A stretch of DNA of 64,000 nt. Origin: Bifidobacterium moraviense. Lineage in GTDB: Bacteria > Actinomycetota > Actinomycetes > Actinomycetales > Bifidobacteriaceae. Positions 46,956 through 56,248 of this stretch are shown here, in pieces. The translations under genes were made by a program, and so were the position numbers. The stretch is from positions 100,307 through 164,306 of the forward strand of contig NZ_JAAIIH010000004.1 of the NCBI RefSeq assembly GCF_012932365.1, in the 5' to 3' direction. Numbering within the stretch: position 1 is the stretch's first letter; every line of letters starts with the position of its first letter. Under the pieces are notes generated by a model. The model was not told the DNA's origin. It did not search any database and saw only the letters and a list, made by a program, of their open reading frames with translations.

Positions 46956-47975
46956 GCCGTAGCCGTCGTCCTCGAGCGGACGGTAGTCGTCCCGGCGCGG
47001 GCCGCCCGGCTCGTGGCGGATGGAACGGTCGGTGCCCAGGCGCTTCTCCGCGCGCAGGCGCGGCACCTCGGTCAGGTCGTACGGCGTGGTCTGGTACACC
47101 CAGTTCAGCCAGTTGCGCCACAGCAGGTTGGCGTGCGCGCGCCAGGAGAACAGCGGCTCCAGGGAGGGATCGTCGTGCGGGAAGTAGTTCTCCGGGAACG
47201 GCACGTTGGTCATCCCCTTCTTCATGTCGCGCTCGTACTCCTCGGCGAGCGTGTACTTGCCGTACTCCCAGTGCCCCAGCGCGAACACCTCGGAGAAGTC
47301 GCGCGTGGCGATCAGCCCGGGGCCGGAGCGCGGGCCCCACGTGAGGATCTGCAGATCGGGGTTGGCGCGCACGTCGTCCTCGTTCACGCCGGCCAGACGG
47401 GAGTGCGGCTGCAGGTCGATCTCGTCGAAGCCGTTGGTCAGGAAGCAGTACTCGTCCTGCAGGTACTGCGGGAACACGCCGAAGATCTTCCGCGGCAGGT
47501 CCACCTTGCGCACGCCGTAGCGGTAGTTGAGCGCGCCCATCGCGCCCCAGCACAGGTACATGGTGGAGAACACGTGCGTGGACGCCCAGTCGAGGATGTG
47601 CCGGAACTCGTCCCAGTAGTCCACCTCCTCGAACGGCATGTGCTCCACCGGCGCTCCGGTGACCACGAAGCCGTCGTAGTAGTTGTCGCGGAACGCGTCG
47701 AGCGTCTCGTAGAACTTCACCAGATGATCGGCGCTCACGTGCGTGGCCTCGTGCGTGGAGGTCTTCATGAAGTCGATCTCCACCTGCAGCGGCGACTTGG
47801 AGATGAGGCGCAGCAGCTGCGTCTCGGTCTCGATCTTCTTGGGCATGAGGTTCAGGATCACCAGCTTCAGCGGGCGCACGCGCTGACGCTCCGCCTCGGG
47901 TTTCTCGAGCGCGAAGATGCGTTCCGAGTCGAGGATGTCTCTGGCCGGCAGGCCGCTGGGGATCTTGATAGGCAT
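46938..47975 (-). CDS. metA: Homoserine O-acyltransferase (MetA family)
   Basis: 345 residues from MPIKIPSGLPARD. Motifs: LKLVILNLMPKKIETETQLL, DGFVVTGAPVEHMPFEEVDY, STMYLCWGAMGALNYRYGV with the catalytic Cys, and ALGHWEYGKYTLAEEYERD with the His/Glu pair. Catalyses the first committed step of methionine synthesis, acetylating or succinylating homoserine. Longer than the roughly 310-residue norm, with an Arg/Asp-rich C-terminal tail. Its stop lies inside a 14-base tandem repeat. Confidence 0.93.
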   Translation of the reverse strand: MPIKIPSGLPARDILDSERIFALEKPEAERQRVRPLKLVILNLMPKKIETETQLLRLISKSPLQVEIDFMKTSTHEATHVSADHLVKFYETLDAFRDNYYDGFVVTGAPVEHMPFEEVDYWDEFRHILDWASTHVFSTMYLCWGAMGALNYRYGVRKVDLPRKIFGVFPQYLQDEYCFLTNGFDEIDLQPHSRLAGVNEDDVRANPDLQILTWGPRSGPGLIATRDFSEVFALGHWEYGKYTLAEEYERDMKKGMTNVPFPENYFPHDDPSLEPLFSWRAHANLLWRNWLNWVYQTTPYDLTEVPRLRAEKRLGTDRSIRHEPGGPRRDDYRPLEDDGYGLIVRR

Positions 47976-48157
47976 GGCACCATTATGGCAACGCGCGGGA
48001 TATGGCGCCCAGGGGAAACCGCCGCGGCGCCATAGACTCCGGTTATGGGGCGTTATCAGGCCGTTGCCGGGCCGCCGACGACGGGCGCGACACGCCGAGG
48101 CTTGCATTCGCGCGGAACACCGGTATATTAGTGCGAGCTGTCTGCAAGACATGCCGT

Positions 48158-48234
48158 CGCGGGGTGGAGCAGCTCGGTAGCTCGCTGGGCTCATAACCCA
48201 GAGGTCCATGGTTCAAATCCATGCCCCGCTACCA
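48158..48234 (+). tRNA. Initiator tRNA-Met (CAT)
   Basis: 77 bases with encoded CCA. Anticodon loop CTCATAA flanked by the three G-C pairs GGG/CCC typical of initiator tRNA, and the first base C does not form a Watson-Crick pair at the acceptor end (C1 against T72), as expected for tRNA-fMet. D-arm AGCTCGGTAGCT and T-arm GGTTCAAATCC are intact. Confidence 0.95.
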
Positions 48235-48238
48235 ATTG

Positions 48239-48268
48239 AAGGCCGGGAATCGCAAGGTTCCCGGCCTT
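48239..48268. terminator. Terminator after initiator tRNA, usable from both sides
   Basis: GGCCGGGAA (48241-48249) and TTCCCGGCC (48258-48266) form a perfect 9-base stem with A and T residues on the flanks, between the tRNA and the convergent surface-protein gene. Confidence 0.75.
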
Positions 48269-48341
48269 CGTCGTATCCGACGGGCCATCGGCGGCCCGTC
48301 CGCGCGTCACCGTGCCACTGCACGTCAGCGGCCACCGTGCG

Positions 48342-51300
48342 TCAGCGGTAACGACGCCGCGCCGCGAGCACCGTCACGCCGCCGCACGTCAGCGCCACCA
48401 CGCCGGCGGCCAGCGCGATCGAGGCGTCGCCGCCCAGACCGGTGGTGGCCAGCGGGGCCGCCTCGGTCACGGTCACGCTCTCCTCGGCCACGCGGGCGTC
48501 CCCCACGTGCAGCACGTTGCCGTCGCGGTCCCACAGGGTCTCGCGCCAGTAGTAGTCGCCCGGCTCGTCCAGCCGCACCTCGCCGGAATCCACGCGCACC
48601 ACGCCCGTCTGCAATGGCACCGGATCCAGTCTGGCCACGGACTCGTCCTCGTCCTCGCGCGCCTGAGGGTTGAGACGGAACAGTTCGAAGGAGATCGACG
48701 ACCCCTCCGGCGCGCCGCCCTCGATGACCGCCGTGTCGTGCACCTGCGCCGGCACGGGTCCGCCCTCGCTGGCCTCGGTGGTGACGCGGGACACCTCGAA
48801 GGACTCCTCCTCGATGCGCGCCCCGTCCACGATGACCGGTTCGGCGGAGCCGACGGCCGGATCCGCATTCTCGGCGTCTCCGGCAGCGTCCCCGGCATCC
48901 GCATCGGCATCCGCGTCGTCCCCGTCCGCGAAGAGCAGCACCTTCCAGTAGTAGCGCCCGGGTTCGGGCGCCGGCATCGGCGGAGTGGCGAACGTGTTCT
49001 CGTCCGACTGCGCGGGCACCGCGATGCGTCCGGTGGAGGCGACCCGTTCGTCGGACCCGAGCGGTCCGCCGTAGCGCCACAGCTGCGCCTCGGCCTCGCC
49101 GCCCGCGGGCAGCCGGCCGCGGATCGTCACGCCGTCGCTCACCGATTCGGCGCTGAACCAGCGCGCCTTGGGCACGGCGGTGCTCAGGGACACCACGTCG
49201 AAGCTTTCCGCCGGGTCGCGCGCCGGCAGGTAGGCAACGGTATCGCCGGCCTCGTCCACGACGTGCAGGCGGTAGTAATAGGTGCCCTCCGGCCATGCGG
49301 CCTCGATCTCCCATTCGGGCGAGGTCACGTCCAGCGTGGGGGCGATGCCGCCGGCGGCCTCGTCGAACGGCAGCTCGGGCAGCGGCTGAAGGTCGCCCTG
49401 CCTCACCATGAGGTCGGTCTCCGCGTCGCCCTCGCCCTGCCGCCACAGCTGCCAGACGAAGGAGACGCCGTCCGGGGTCTGCCCGGGGGCGACGGCCACG
49501 TCGCCGTCCGTCCGCTCCCAGCCGGTGATGGTGAGCGTGTCGGCGTTGGAGGAGCGCGATGACTCGTACCGGTCGAGCGCCTGCGCCGTCACGGCGTGGC
49601 GCACCCGCGTGGCGTAGCGGTGCACGGAGGTGCGCTCGGACGGGTCGCCGTAGCGGCCGCGGGCCAGCTCGTTGCCGTACCGGTCGCGCAGCGCGGCCAC
49701 CCAGTAGTATTCGCCGGCGTGCCGCGCGCTGAATCCCTCGGCGCGGAACGTCAGTCCGTCGCCGTCGTTCGCGTCGCGCACCTGCGCCTCGGTCAGCTCG
49801 TACTCCCGCGTCGCCTCGAGCGTGCCGTTCGCCGGATCGCCGGTGTTGCGGTACAGCGTCACCTCGGCGGTCACCCCGTCCGGCACGCCCACGGTATGCC
49901 CGTCCACCTGCCCGGGCGTGATGGTCAGCTCGTCCCAGATGGGCCCATCCACTTCGCCCAGCCCGCGCGCCCTGGTGGACAGCTCGGCCGCGGCCACCAC
50001 CTCGGTCACCTCGCCGTCGATGCCCAGCGGATGCGAGTCGATCACCTCGCCGTCCTTGTTCCACAGCGTGGCCTTCCACTGCACGTGGCCGTTGACCGAC
50101 GTGCGCACCTCGGGGCTGAGCACGGTCTGGTTGGCCTTGGAGGCGTCGAGGTCCACGCGCGCCTCGTCCAGCAGCTTCGCCTCGCCGGGCTGCTCGCCGA
50201 ATCCCACGGGCGCGTAGGCGCTGAAGGTGATGTGGGAGCCCTCCGGCACCCTGCCGGAGACGTCCGCGGCGTCCCGGAACGGCTCGCCCACGCCCACGCG
50301 GGCGGGACTCACGGCGGTGGTGATGGACGGCGTCTCGGGCCTGACCTCGGTGACGCGCACGCGCTCCCACTCGTCGTCGTAGGCGCTGGACGTGGCGCCC
50401 ACGCGGTCGTCGCCCTCGAACACGTAGACGAAGACGTACCAGCCCGGCGCGTCCGCGGTGATGCTCACCGGGTTGCCGTCCGCGTCCGGCACGCCGCCGC
50501 CCACCTTGATCTCGCCGTTGACCGCCGGATACGGCCACGATCCGACCAGCCGGTGATGCTCGTCCGCCGCCGGAGGCGTCTCGCCCTCGGGGCGGTACTC
50601 GTCGATGCGTTCGGCGTCGTCGCGGTCGCCGGCCCAGTACACGTCCACGCGCGCGGTGGCACGGTCCGGGCCGAATCCGAACGCCTCGTCGCCGGCGAAG
50701 GACCCGTGGTCGTCCGGGTAGCCGGACACCGTGATCGTGTCGCTCACGTCGCTGCCCACGAGCGCGGTGTGCTCGGTGACCGTGGAGTCCACCGTCAGCG
50801 GCGCCACGGCGTTGTTGGTCTCGGCGTGCTCCAGGAACGGCGTGACCACGTCCGCGCCCAGGAATCCTGCGGCCTCGGGGCTCTGCGCGGCGCGGTCGAT
50901 CGTCCACACCCACGTGCCGAACCCGGCGCGCGCCCGGTACGGCTCGGTGCCGCCCGGCTCGGTGACGGCCGTCACCTCCACGCGCTGGTCCGGCCCGTCG
51001 AAGCGCGCGGAGCCGTAGGCGCGCGGCGTGCGGCCGAGCTGCGCCAGACGCGCCAGGAAGTCGGCCGCACCCTCGCCCTCGTTCGGCGCCACCGGGGCGG
51101 CCAGATCGGCGGCCGCGAGCCCGTCGAAGTAGTAACCGGCCGCGTCCAGCACGGCGCCGCCGGCCCACTCCTCGCCGTCGGCCACGCCGGAGAACACCGC
51201 GTCATGCACCTCGTCGCCCACGGCCACCGTCTTGGCCGTGACCTCGGTGCGCAGCGCGGGGCGGAACTCCCTGCGCACGTCGAAGCTCACCGACTGGTCG

Positions 51301-52091
51301 GTGCGCACGCTGGTGCCGCCGAACTGCACGAAGTCCTGCGAACTGACGAGACGGCGGATCACCTGATGCGAGTATTCGGTCTGCACCGCCACCGCGCCGG
51401 AGCCGTTCGCCGTCCACGTGAAGGTCTGCTCCTGCTCGCTCGACGTGCCGGACACCTCGGCCGAGCCGGTCGCGTCGAACGTGGCCGGGCCGGTCAGGCG
51501 CAGCGTGAACGGCACGCCGGCGATCGCCGCGCCGTCGCCGTTGCGCACCACCGCGGTCACCACGCCGCTGCGCGACCCCTCATGCAGCGTGTACGTGGCC
51601 TCCATGGACGCGGGCGCGTTGCGCCCGGCCTCGGCCCAGAGCTCGTCGATCCTCGTCGCCACCTCGGGGCGCAGCCGGAGCAGCGCCTCGCGGCGCCCCT
51701 TCCACAGCTCCATGTCCGCCATCTCGAAGTAGTCGTGGATGAGCGCGCCGATGGCGATCTGCGTGGTCACGTCGTAGCTGTCCCGGTACCGGTCCGTCAG
51801 CCAGGCGATCCTGCGCGCCTCCGGCGTGTCCGGGATGGGCTCGGCCCGCTCGTACGACGTCTCGTCCATGATGCCGGACTCGATGCAGTAGGCGTTGTTG
51901 CCGTCCTTGTCGCGCATCGTGGCGCCGATCGAGTACGTGGCGGTGTCGTAGAAGAAGCGGTCCCACATCTCCGTGGGGTTGATGGTCAGCGGTTCGGCCG
52001 CGTACGCCGCCGTGAGGCCCGGGGTCATCGCCAGCAGCGTCAGCGCCGAGGCGACGACCATGGCCAGGACGGCCCGTAATGCTCGTTTCAT
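48342..52091 (-). CDS. Large LATTG-anchored surface protein with putative thioester adhesin domain
   Basis: 1249 residues, ribosome site GAAAGGAAC. Signal peptide ends about residue 31. The first domain contains NNAYCIESG (Cys69) and VTTQIAIGALIHDYF (Gln111 in a TQxA motif), as in Cys-Gln thioester domains that bond covalently to host targets. About seven or eight Ig-like beta-sandwich units follow, many ending in a YYW segment before a DRxGN or DxGxx turn. The C-terminus has LATTG (1214-1218), a hydrophobic helix and RRRYR, a sorting signal of the LAxTG kind used by class E sortases. No sortase gene is in the window. Likely a cell-wall adhesin. Confidence 0.85.
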   Translation of the reverse strand: MKRALRAVLAMVVASALTLLAMTPGLTAAYAAEPLTINPTEMWDRFFYDTATYSIGATMRDKDGNNAYCIESGIMDETSYERAEPIPDTPEARRIAWLTDRYRDSYDVTTQIAIGALIHDYFEMADMELWKGRREALLRLRPEVATRIDELWAEAGRNAPASMEATYTLHEGSRSGVVTAVVRNGDGAAIAGVPFTLRLTGPATFDATGSAEVSGTSSEQEQTFTWTANGSGAVAVQTEYSHQVIRRLVSSQDFVQFGGTSVRTDQSVSFDVRREFRPALRTEVTAKTVAVGDEVHDAVFSGVADGEEWAGGAVLDAAGYYFDGLAAADLAAPVAPNEGEGAADFLARLAQLGRTPRAYGSARFDGPDQRVEVTAVTEPGGTEPYRARAGFGTWVWTIDRAAQSPEAAGFLGADVVTPFLEHAETNNAVAPLTVDSTVTEHTALVGSDVSDTITVSGYPDDHGSFAGDEAFGFGPDRATARVDVYWAGDRDDAERIDEYRPEGETPPAADEHHRLVGSWPYPAVNGEIKVGGGVPDADGNPVSITADAPGWYVFVYVFEGDDRVGATSSAYDDEWERVRVTEVRPETPSITTAVSPARVGVGEPFRDAADVSGRVPEGSHITFSAYAPVGFGEQPGEAKLLDEARVDLDASKANQTVLSPEVRTSVNGHVQWKATLWNKDGEVIDSHPLGIDGEVTEVVAAAELSTRARGLGEVDGPIWDELTITPGQVDGHTVGVPDGVTAEVTLYRNTGDPANGTLEATREYELTEAQVRDANDGDGLTFRAEGFSARHAGEYYWVAALRDRYGNELARGRYGDPSERTSVHRYATRVRHAVTAQALDRYESSRSSNADTLTITGWERTDGDVAVAPGQTPDGVSFVWQLWRQGEGDAETDLMVRQGDLQPLPELPFDEAAGGIAPTLDVTSPEWEIEAAWPEGTYYYRLHVVDEAGDTVAYLPARDPAESFDVVSLSTAVPKARWFSAESVSDGVTIRGRLPAGGEAEAQLWRYGGPLGSDERVASTGRIAVPAQSDENTFATPPMPAPEPGRYYWKVLLFADGDDADADADAGDAAGDAENADPAVGSAEPVIVDGARIEEESFEVSRVTTEASEGGPVPAQVHDTAVIEGGAPEGSSISFELFRLNPQAREDEDESVARLDPVPLQTGVVRVDSGEVRLDEPGDYYWRETLWDRDGNVLHVGDARVAEESVTVTEAAPLATTGLGGDASIALAAGVVALTCGGVTVLAARRRYR

Positions 52092-52395
52092 TGTCGTTCC
52101 TTTCGCGAAGCCGACCCGCGCCCTCGCACGGGTGGTACCTCACGACGGTGTCATGTCCGAGCCTTCCGGCGGCGGGTTTCCGGGGCATGTGGTCGAACGT
52201 GGGCCCGCGGGGGCCGTTCCGGCGTGTCATCCCGTCGGGCCGTTGTGGACAACCCGATGTGGTCGAACGTGGACGGATGTGAGCGCGCACGGTCGCGCCC
52301 CGACGGTGAACGGAGGCTGAACTTGTTACGGAAAAACGTTTGACGCGACGATTGTTTCCACTCCGAAACATCCGTTGTGGCCTAGGATGGGCGGT
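52092..52395. other. Divergent promoter region between surface protein and glgE
   Basis: About 300 bases. It contains a 16-base direct repeat ATGTGGTCGAACGTGG at 52187-52202 and again at 52257-52272, exactly 70 bases apart. No coding frame found. Confidence 0.55.
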
Positions 52396-54768
52396 ATGGC
52401 TACACAACATCGCGTCGAAGGACGCACCGAACAGAACACCGCCACCACCTCCGCCTCCGCCGAGTCAACGAAGACCAAGGCCAGGGCGTCCGCCGCGGCA
52501 GCCAAGACCGCGACCACCGCTTCCGCCGCAAAGGCCGTGAAGACCACCAAGGAGACCGCCGAGAAGAAGACCACGACGAGGAAGACCGCCACGCGCAGGA
52601 CCTCCACGCGCCGCGCCTCGACCACGGCGAAGACCACGGCGAAGGCCGCCGCCAAGCCGGACGTCATCACCCCCGTGTTCGACGCCTACGGCGAGGCCGC
52701 CGCCCCGACCATCCCCGTCACCGACCCGATCCAGTTCGGCCGTGTGGCGGTGATGGACGTCACGCCCAACGAGGAGGCCAACCGCTTCCCCGCGCGCGTG
52801 GAGCTGGGCGAGACCTTCCGCGTCACCGCCGAGGTGTTCATCGAGGGCCGCACCAAGGTGGGCGCCACCGCCATCCTGCGCAACCCGCGCGGACGCGAGA
52901 TGATGCGCCGCGCCATGACGTGCACCAACCCCGGCCTGGACCGCTGGGAGGTGGACCTCAGGGCCGGCGAGCGCTCCGACGTGAACCCGTGGGAGCCCGA
53001 ATACGCCGCGGTCAGGCGCCAGCTGGGCGACTGGACGCTCGTGGTGCAGGGCTGGGAGGACACGTACCGCTCCTGGCTGCACGACGCCGAGATCAAGGTG
53101 AACGTGAACGACGACGTGGACAACGCGCTCCGTGAGGGCGCCGCGCTGCTGCGCCGCTGGGCGGACACCGAGGACGCGCACCTCAGGGCCGCGCAGCGCG
53201 GCCTGCTGCTCGACGCCGCCGACGAGATGGACGACGAGTCCTTCTCCCCCGCCGAGCGTCTGGCCGCCGCCAAGAGCGACGAGATCACCGCCCTGCACGC
53301 CACCAACCCGCTGCGCGACGGCCTGTCCGAGGGCGCCGCGAAGACGATCCGCGTGCAGCGCCCGAAGTCCAGCTTCGCCGCGTGGTACCAGTTCTTCCCG
53401 CGCTCCGAGGGCGCCTACGTGGACAAGGCGACCGGCAAGATCGTGCAGGGCACGTTCAGGACCGCGGTCATCGGTCTGGAGCGCGCCAAGGCCGAGGGCT
53501 TCGACATCGTCTACCTGCCGCCGATCTTCCCGATCGGCGTGACCAACCGCAAGGGCAGGAACAACGCGCTCGTGGCCGGCCCGGACGACCCGGGCTCGGT
53601 GTTCGGCGTGGGCAGCGCCGAGGGCGGCCACGACACCGTGGATCCGCGTCTGGGCACGATGGAGGACTTCGAGGCGTTCGTCGCCAAGGCGCACGACATG
53701 GGCCTGGAGATCGCGCTCGACTTCGCGCTGCAGTGCTCCCCCGACCACCCGTGGGTCAAGGCGCATCCGAACTGGTTCCGCCACAAGCCGGACGGCACGA
53801 TCGCCTTCGCGGAGAACCCGCCGAAGAAGTACCAGGACATCTACCCGATCGACTTCAACGCCGACATGCCCGGCATCGAGAAGGAGGTGGAGCGCATCCT
53901 CGAGCTGTGGATCAAGGCCGGCGTGACGATCTTCCGCGTGGACAACCCGCACACCAAGCCGGTGCGCTTCTGGCAGGACGTCATCGCCGCCGTGACCAAA
54001 CGCCACCCGGAGATCCTGTTCCTCGCCGAGGCGTTCACGCGCCCGGGCATGATGCGCGCGCTGAGCTACGTGGGCTTCACGCAGTCCCACTGCTACTTCC
54101 CGTGGCGCAACACCAAGGAGGAGCTGGCCGAGTACCTGGCCGAGACGAACGGCGACGACGGCTACTACCAGCACAACACGTTCTGGCCGTCCACGCCGGA
54201 CATCCTCACCGCGTACCTGCGCGACAACGGCATCGCCGGCCACGCGGTGCGCGCCGTGCTCGCCTCGATGGGCTCGCCGAGCTGGGGCATGTACTCCGGC
54301 TACGAGCTGATCGAGAACGTGCAGCGCCCCGGGTTCGAGGAGCAGATCGACAACGAGAAGTACGAGATCAAGGTGCGCGACTGGGCCAACGCGGAGAAGT
54401 ACGGCATCTCCGGGCTGCTCGCCTCGCTCAACCGCGTGCGCCGCGAGCACGCCGGCCTGTTCGGCTACCACAACCTCACGGTGCTGAAGACCGACGATCC
54501 GAACATCCTCGCCTTCGCGCGCCACAACCCGGCCGAACTGACCGCCGACGACAAGCCCGAGACGCTGATCGTGGTGGTGAACCTGGACGGGCACAACGCG
54601 CACCAGTCGATGGTGCACCTCGAGCTGCCCGACTTCGGCATCGACCCGGCCGCCGGCGCCCACGTGCGCGACGAGCTGACCGGCCGCGAGTTCGACTGGA
54701 GCTGGGACAACTACGTCTCGCTGGCCCCGTGGGCCGACGTGGCGCACGTGCTCAGCGTGCGGTACTGA
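52396..54768 (+). CDS. glgE: Maltosyltransferase GlgE with Lys/Ala/Thr-rich N-terminal tail
   Basis: 790 residues from MATQHRVEGR. Residues 1-88 are low complexity and basic (TTTRKTATRRTSTRRASTTA), like histone-H1-type tails. The DUF3416-like domain follows from about 105 (IQFGRVAVMDVTPNEEANRF), then the GH13 barrel with FRVDNPHTK (nucleophile Asp516) and LFLAEAFTRP (acid Glu545). GlgE moves maltosyl units from alpha-maltose-1-phosphate to alpha-1,4-glucan. Other genes of the GlgE pathway (treS, pep2, glgB) are absent from the window. The tail is unusual for the family. Confidence 0.92.
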   Translation: MATQHRVEGRTEQNTATTSASAESTKTKARASAAAAKTATTASAAKAVKTTKETAEKKTTTRKTATRRTSTRRASTTAKTTAKAAAKPDVITPVFDAYGEAAAPTIPVTDPIQFGRVAVMDVTPNEEANRFPARVELGETFRVTAEVFIEGRTKVGATAILRNPRGREMMRRAMTCTNPGLDRWEVDLRAGERSDVNPWEPEYAAVRRQLGDWTLVVQGWEDTYRSWLHDAEIKVNVNDDVDNALREGAALLRRWADTEDAHLRAAQRGLLLDAADEMDDESFSPAERLAAAKSDEITALHATNPLRDGLSEGAAKTIRVQRPKSSFAAWYQFFPRSEGAYVDKATGKIVQGTFRTAVIGLERAKAEGFDIVYLPPIFPIGVTNRKGRNNALVAGPDDPGSVFGVGSAEGGHDTVDPRLGTMEDFEAFVAKAHDMGLEIALDFALQCSPDHPWVKAHPNWFRHKPDGTIAFAENPPKKYQDIYPIDFNADMPGIEKEVERILELWIKAGVTIFRVDNPHTKPVRFWQDVIAAVTKRHPEILFLAEAFTRPGMMRALSYVGFTQSHCYFPWRNTKEELAEYLAETNGDDGYYQHNTFWPSTPDILTAYLRDNGIAGHAVRAVLASMGSPSWGMYSGYELIENVQRPGFEEQIDNEKYEIKVRDWANAEKYGISGLLASLNRVRREHAGLFGYHNLTVLKTDDPNILAFARHNPAELTADDKPETLIVVVNLDGHNAHQSMVHLELPDFGIDPAAGAHVRDELTGREFDWSWDNYVSLAPWADVAHVLSVRY

Positions 54769-54825
54769 CGTCCGCGCGCTATTGTGTGTAAACGGATATT
54801 CCTGTCAACCAACAAGGAGTGTGAA

Positions 54826-55323
54826 ATGGCAGAGACCTTCAACGTCGTGGTGGAGATTCCGCGCGGTTCCAAGAACAAGTACGAAGTGGACCAGGAGACC
54901 GGCCGCGTGTTCCTGGACCGCGAGCTGTTCACCGCCATGGGCTACCCGGACGACTACGGCTACATCGAGGGCACCCTCGGCGAGGACGGCGATCCGCTGG
55001 ACGCCCTGGTGATGGTCAACAACTCCGTGTTCCCGGGCTGCGTCGTCGAGTGCCGCGCCGTGGGCCTGTACCACATGGAGGACGAGGAGGGCGGCGACGA
55101 CAAGGTGCTGTGCGTGCCCGCCGACGTCCGCTACGACGGCATCCAGGACGTCAAGGACGTCAACGAGTACCACCTGAAGGAGATCAAGCACTTCTTCGAG
55201 CAGTACAAGGCTCTGGAGCCCAACAAGGAGGTGCTGCCCGGCGACTACTGGACCGGCGTCGAGCAGGCCGAGAAGGAGATCGTCGAGGCGCGCCAGCGTC
55301 TGGCCGACTCCGAGGCCAAGTGA
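54826..55323 (+). CDS. ppa: Inorganic pyrophosphatase (family I)
   Basis: 165 residues from MAETFNVVVEIP with AAGGAGTGTGAA in front. Active-site metal ligands lie in GEDGDPLDALVMV, and KNKYEVDQETG, YPDDYGYIEGT complete the signature. Cytosolic enzyme that hydrolyses pyrophosphate and pulls biosynthetic reactions forward. Follows glgE after 57 bases. Confidence 0.96.
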   Translation: MAETFNVVVEIPRGSKNKYEVDQETGRVFLDRELFTAMGYPDDYGYIEGTLGEDGDPLDALVMVNNSVFPGCVVECRAVGLYHMEDEEGGDDKVLCVPADVRYDGIQDVKDVNEYHLKEIKHFFEQYKALEPNKEVLPGDYWTGVEQAEKEIVEARQRLADSEAK

Positions 55324-55348
55324 GCCTCGTCGTCTGACGACACGTGAC

Positions 55349-55384
55349 GAGAAGCCCCTTTCCCACGCGGGAGAGGGGCTTCTC
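55349..55384 (+). terminator. Terminator after ppa
   Basis: GAGAAGCCCC and GGGGCTTCTC form a perfect 10-base stem (55349-55358 and 55375-55384) just after the ppa stop. Poor T-run. Confidence 0.7.
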
Positions 55385-55427
55385 CCGTATCCGCATCCTC
55401 CGCCCGGCATCCACAGCGCCGCGCGAC

Positions 55428-55459
55428 GTTGCGCGACGCAGGATGCAACGTCGCGCAAC
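55428..55459. repeat. 11-bp perfect inverted repeat upstream of mntP
   Basis: GTTGCGCGACG (55428-55438) and CGTCGCGCAAC (55449-55459) flank a 10-base centre. It stands 28 bases before the mntP -10 hexamer, so it may be an operator. Confidence 0.55.
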
Positions 55460-55483
55460 GCACATCCCGTACCGCGCGGGCGA

Positions 55484-55661
55484 TGCTACAATCGTGCACC
55501 GTAATTGCGTACGACTGGCGAACAGCATTCGTATGGGGATTCAAAGCCGGCGATCCGGACCGGCAGTTTGAATGTCGTCGCTCGGCTAGGCGTAGGCGGT
55601 CGGAAAGACTGGTCGAGGCCCATCCCGCATGCCGCAACGGGTACGGGATGAACCATTTTTT
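55484..55661 (+). promoter_or_regulatory. mntP promoter and attenuator-like leader, candidate metal riboswitch
   Basis: Extended -10 TGC-TACAAT (55487-55492). About 170 bases of leader follow, with several potential stems. Near the end, CATCCCG and CGGGATG (55621-55650) pair just ahead of TTTTTT (55656-55661), an intrinsic terminator immediately before the mntP ATG. Leaders of mntP genes are often Mn2+-sensing yybP-ykoY riboswitches, but I cannot match that consensus clearly here, so the class remains unassigned. Confidence 0.5.
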
Positions 55662-55669
55662 CACTGCAC

Positions 55670-56245
55670 ATGATCATCGAAATTCTGCTCATTGCCGTTT
55701 CCGTCTCCATGGACGCCTTCGCCGTCGCCATCGGCAAGGGACTGACCGTATCCGGGAAGGTGCGTCACTCCGACGCGGTCAAGGTGGGGCTGTGGTTCGG
55801 CGGATTCCAGGCGCTGCTGCCCCTGCTCGGCTTCTTCGCCGCGTCCACGTTCAGCCAGTACGTCACGGCCGTGGACCACTGGATCATCTTCGCGCTGCTG
55901 CTGCTCATCGGCGGCAACATGATCTACGAGGCGATCTTCAAGGACGACGAGGAGGACGCGGAGGAGACGCCCGACTTCGACTGGAAGCACATGCTGCCGC
56001 TGGCCTTCGCCACCAGCGTGGACGCCTTCGCCGTGGGCGTGAGCTTCGCGTTCCTGCCAATCAACGTGCCGCTGGCGATCACGCTCATCGGCGTGACGAC
56101 GGCGCTGTTCTCCATCGCCGGCGTGTACATCGGACACTTCTTCGGCGCGCGCTGGCAGAAGCCCGCGCAGATCGCCGGCGGCATCGTGCTGGTGCTGCTC
56201 GGCGTCAAGGTGCTGCTGGAGCACATCGGCCTGATCGCCTGGTAG
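55670..56245 (+). CDS. mntP: Manganese efflux pump MntP
   Basis: 191 residues, six membrane helices. The paired family motifs are VSVSMDAFAVAIGKG in helix 1 and ATSVDAFAVGVSFA in helix 4, each with the metal-binding Asp, separated by an acidic cytosolic loop (FKDDEEDAEETPDFD). Exports Mn2+ to prevent toxicity. There is no strong ribosome site next to the ATG, which fits post-transcriptional control by the leader. Confidence 0.92.
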   Translation: MIIEILLIAVSVSMDAFAVAIGKGLTVSGKVRHSDAVKVGLWFGGFQALLPLLGFFAASTFSQYVTAVDHWIIFALLLLIGGNMIYEAIFKDDEEDAEETPDFDWKHMLPLAFATSVDAFAVGVSFAFLPINVPLAITLIGVTTALFSIAGVYIGHFFGARWQKPAQIAGGIVLVLLGVKVLLEHIGLIAW

Positions 56246-56248
56246 CCG

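Noticed and set aside
48002..48196. Small frame across the initiator tRNA gene
   Set aside because: It overlaps a complete tRNA and has no independent support.
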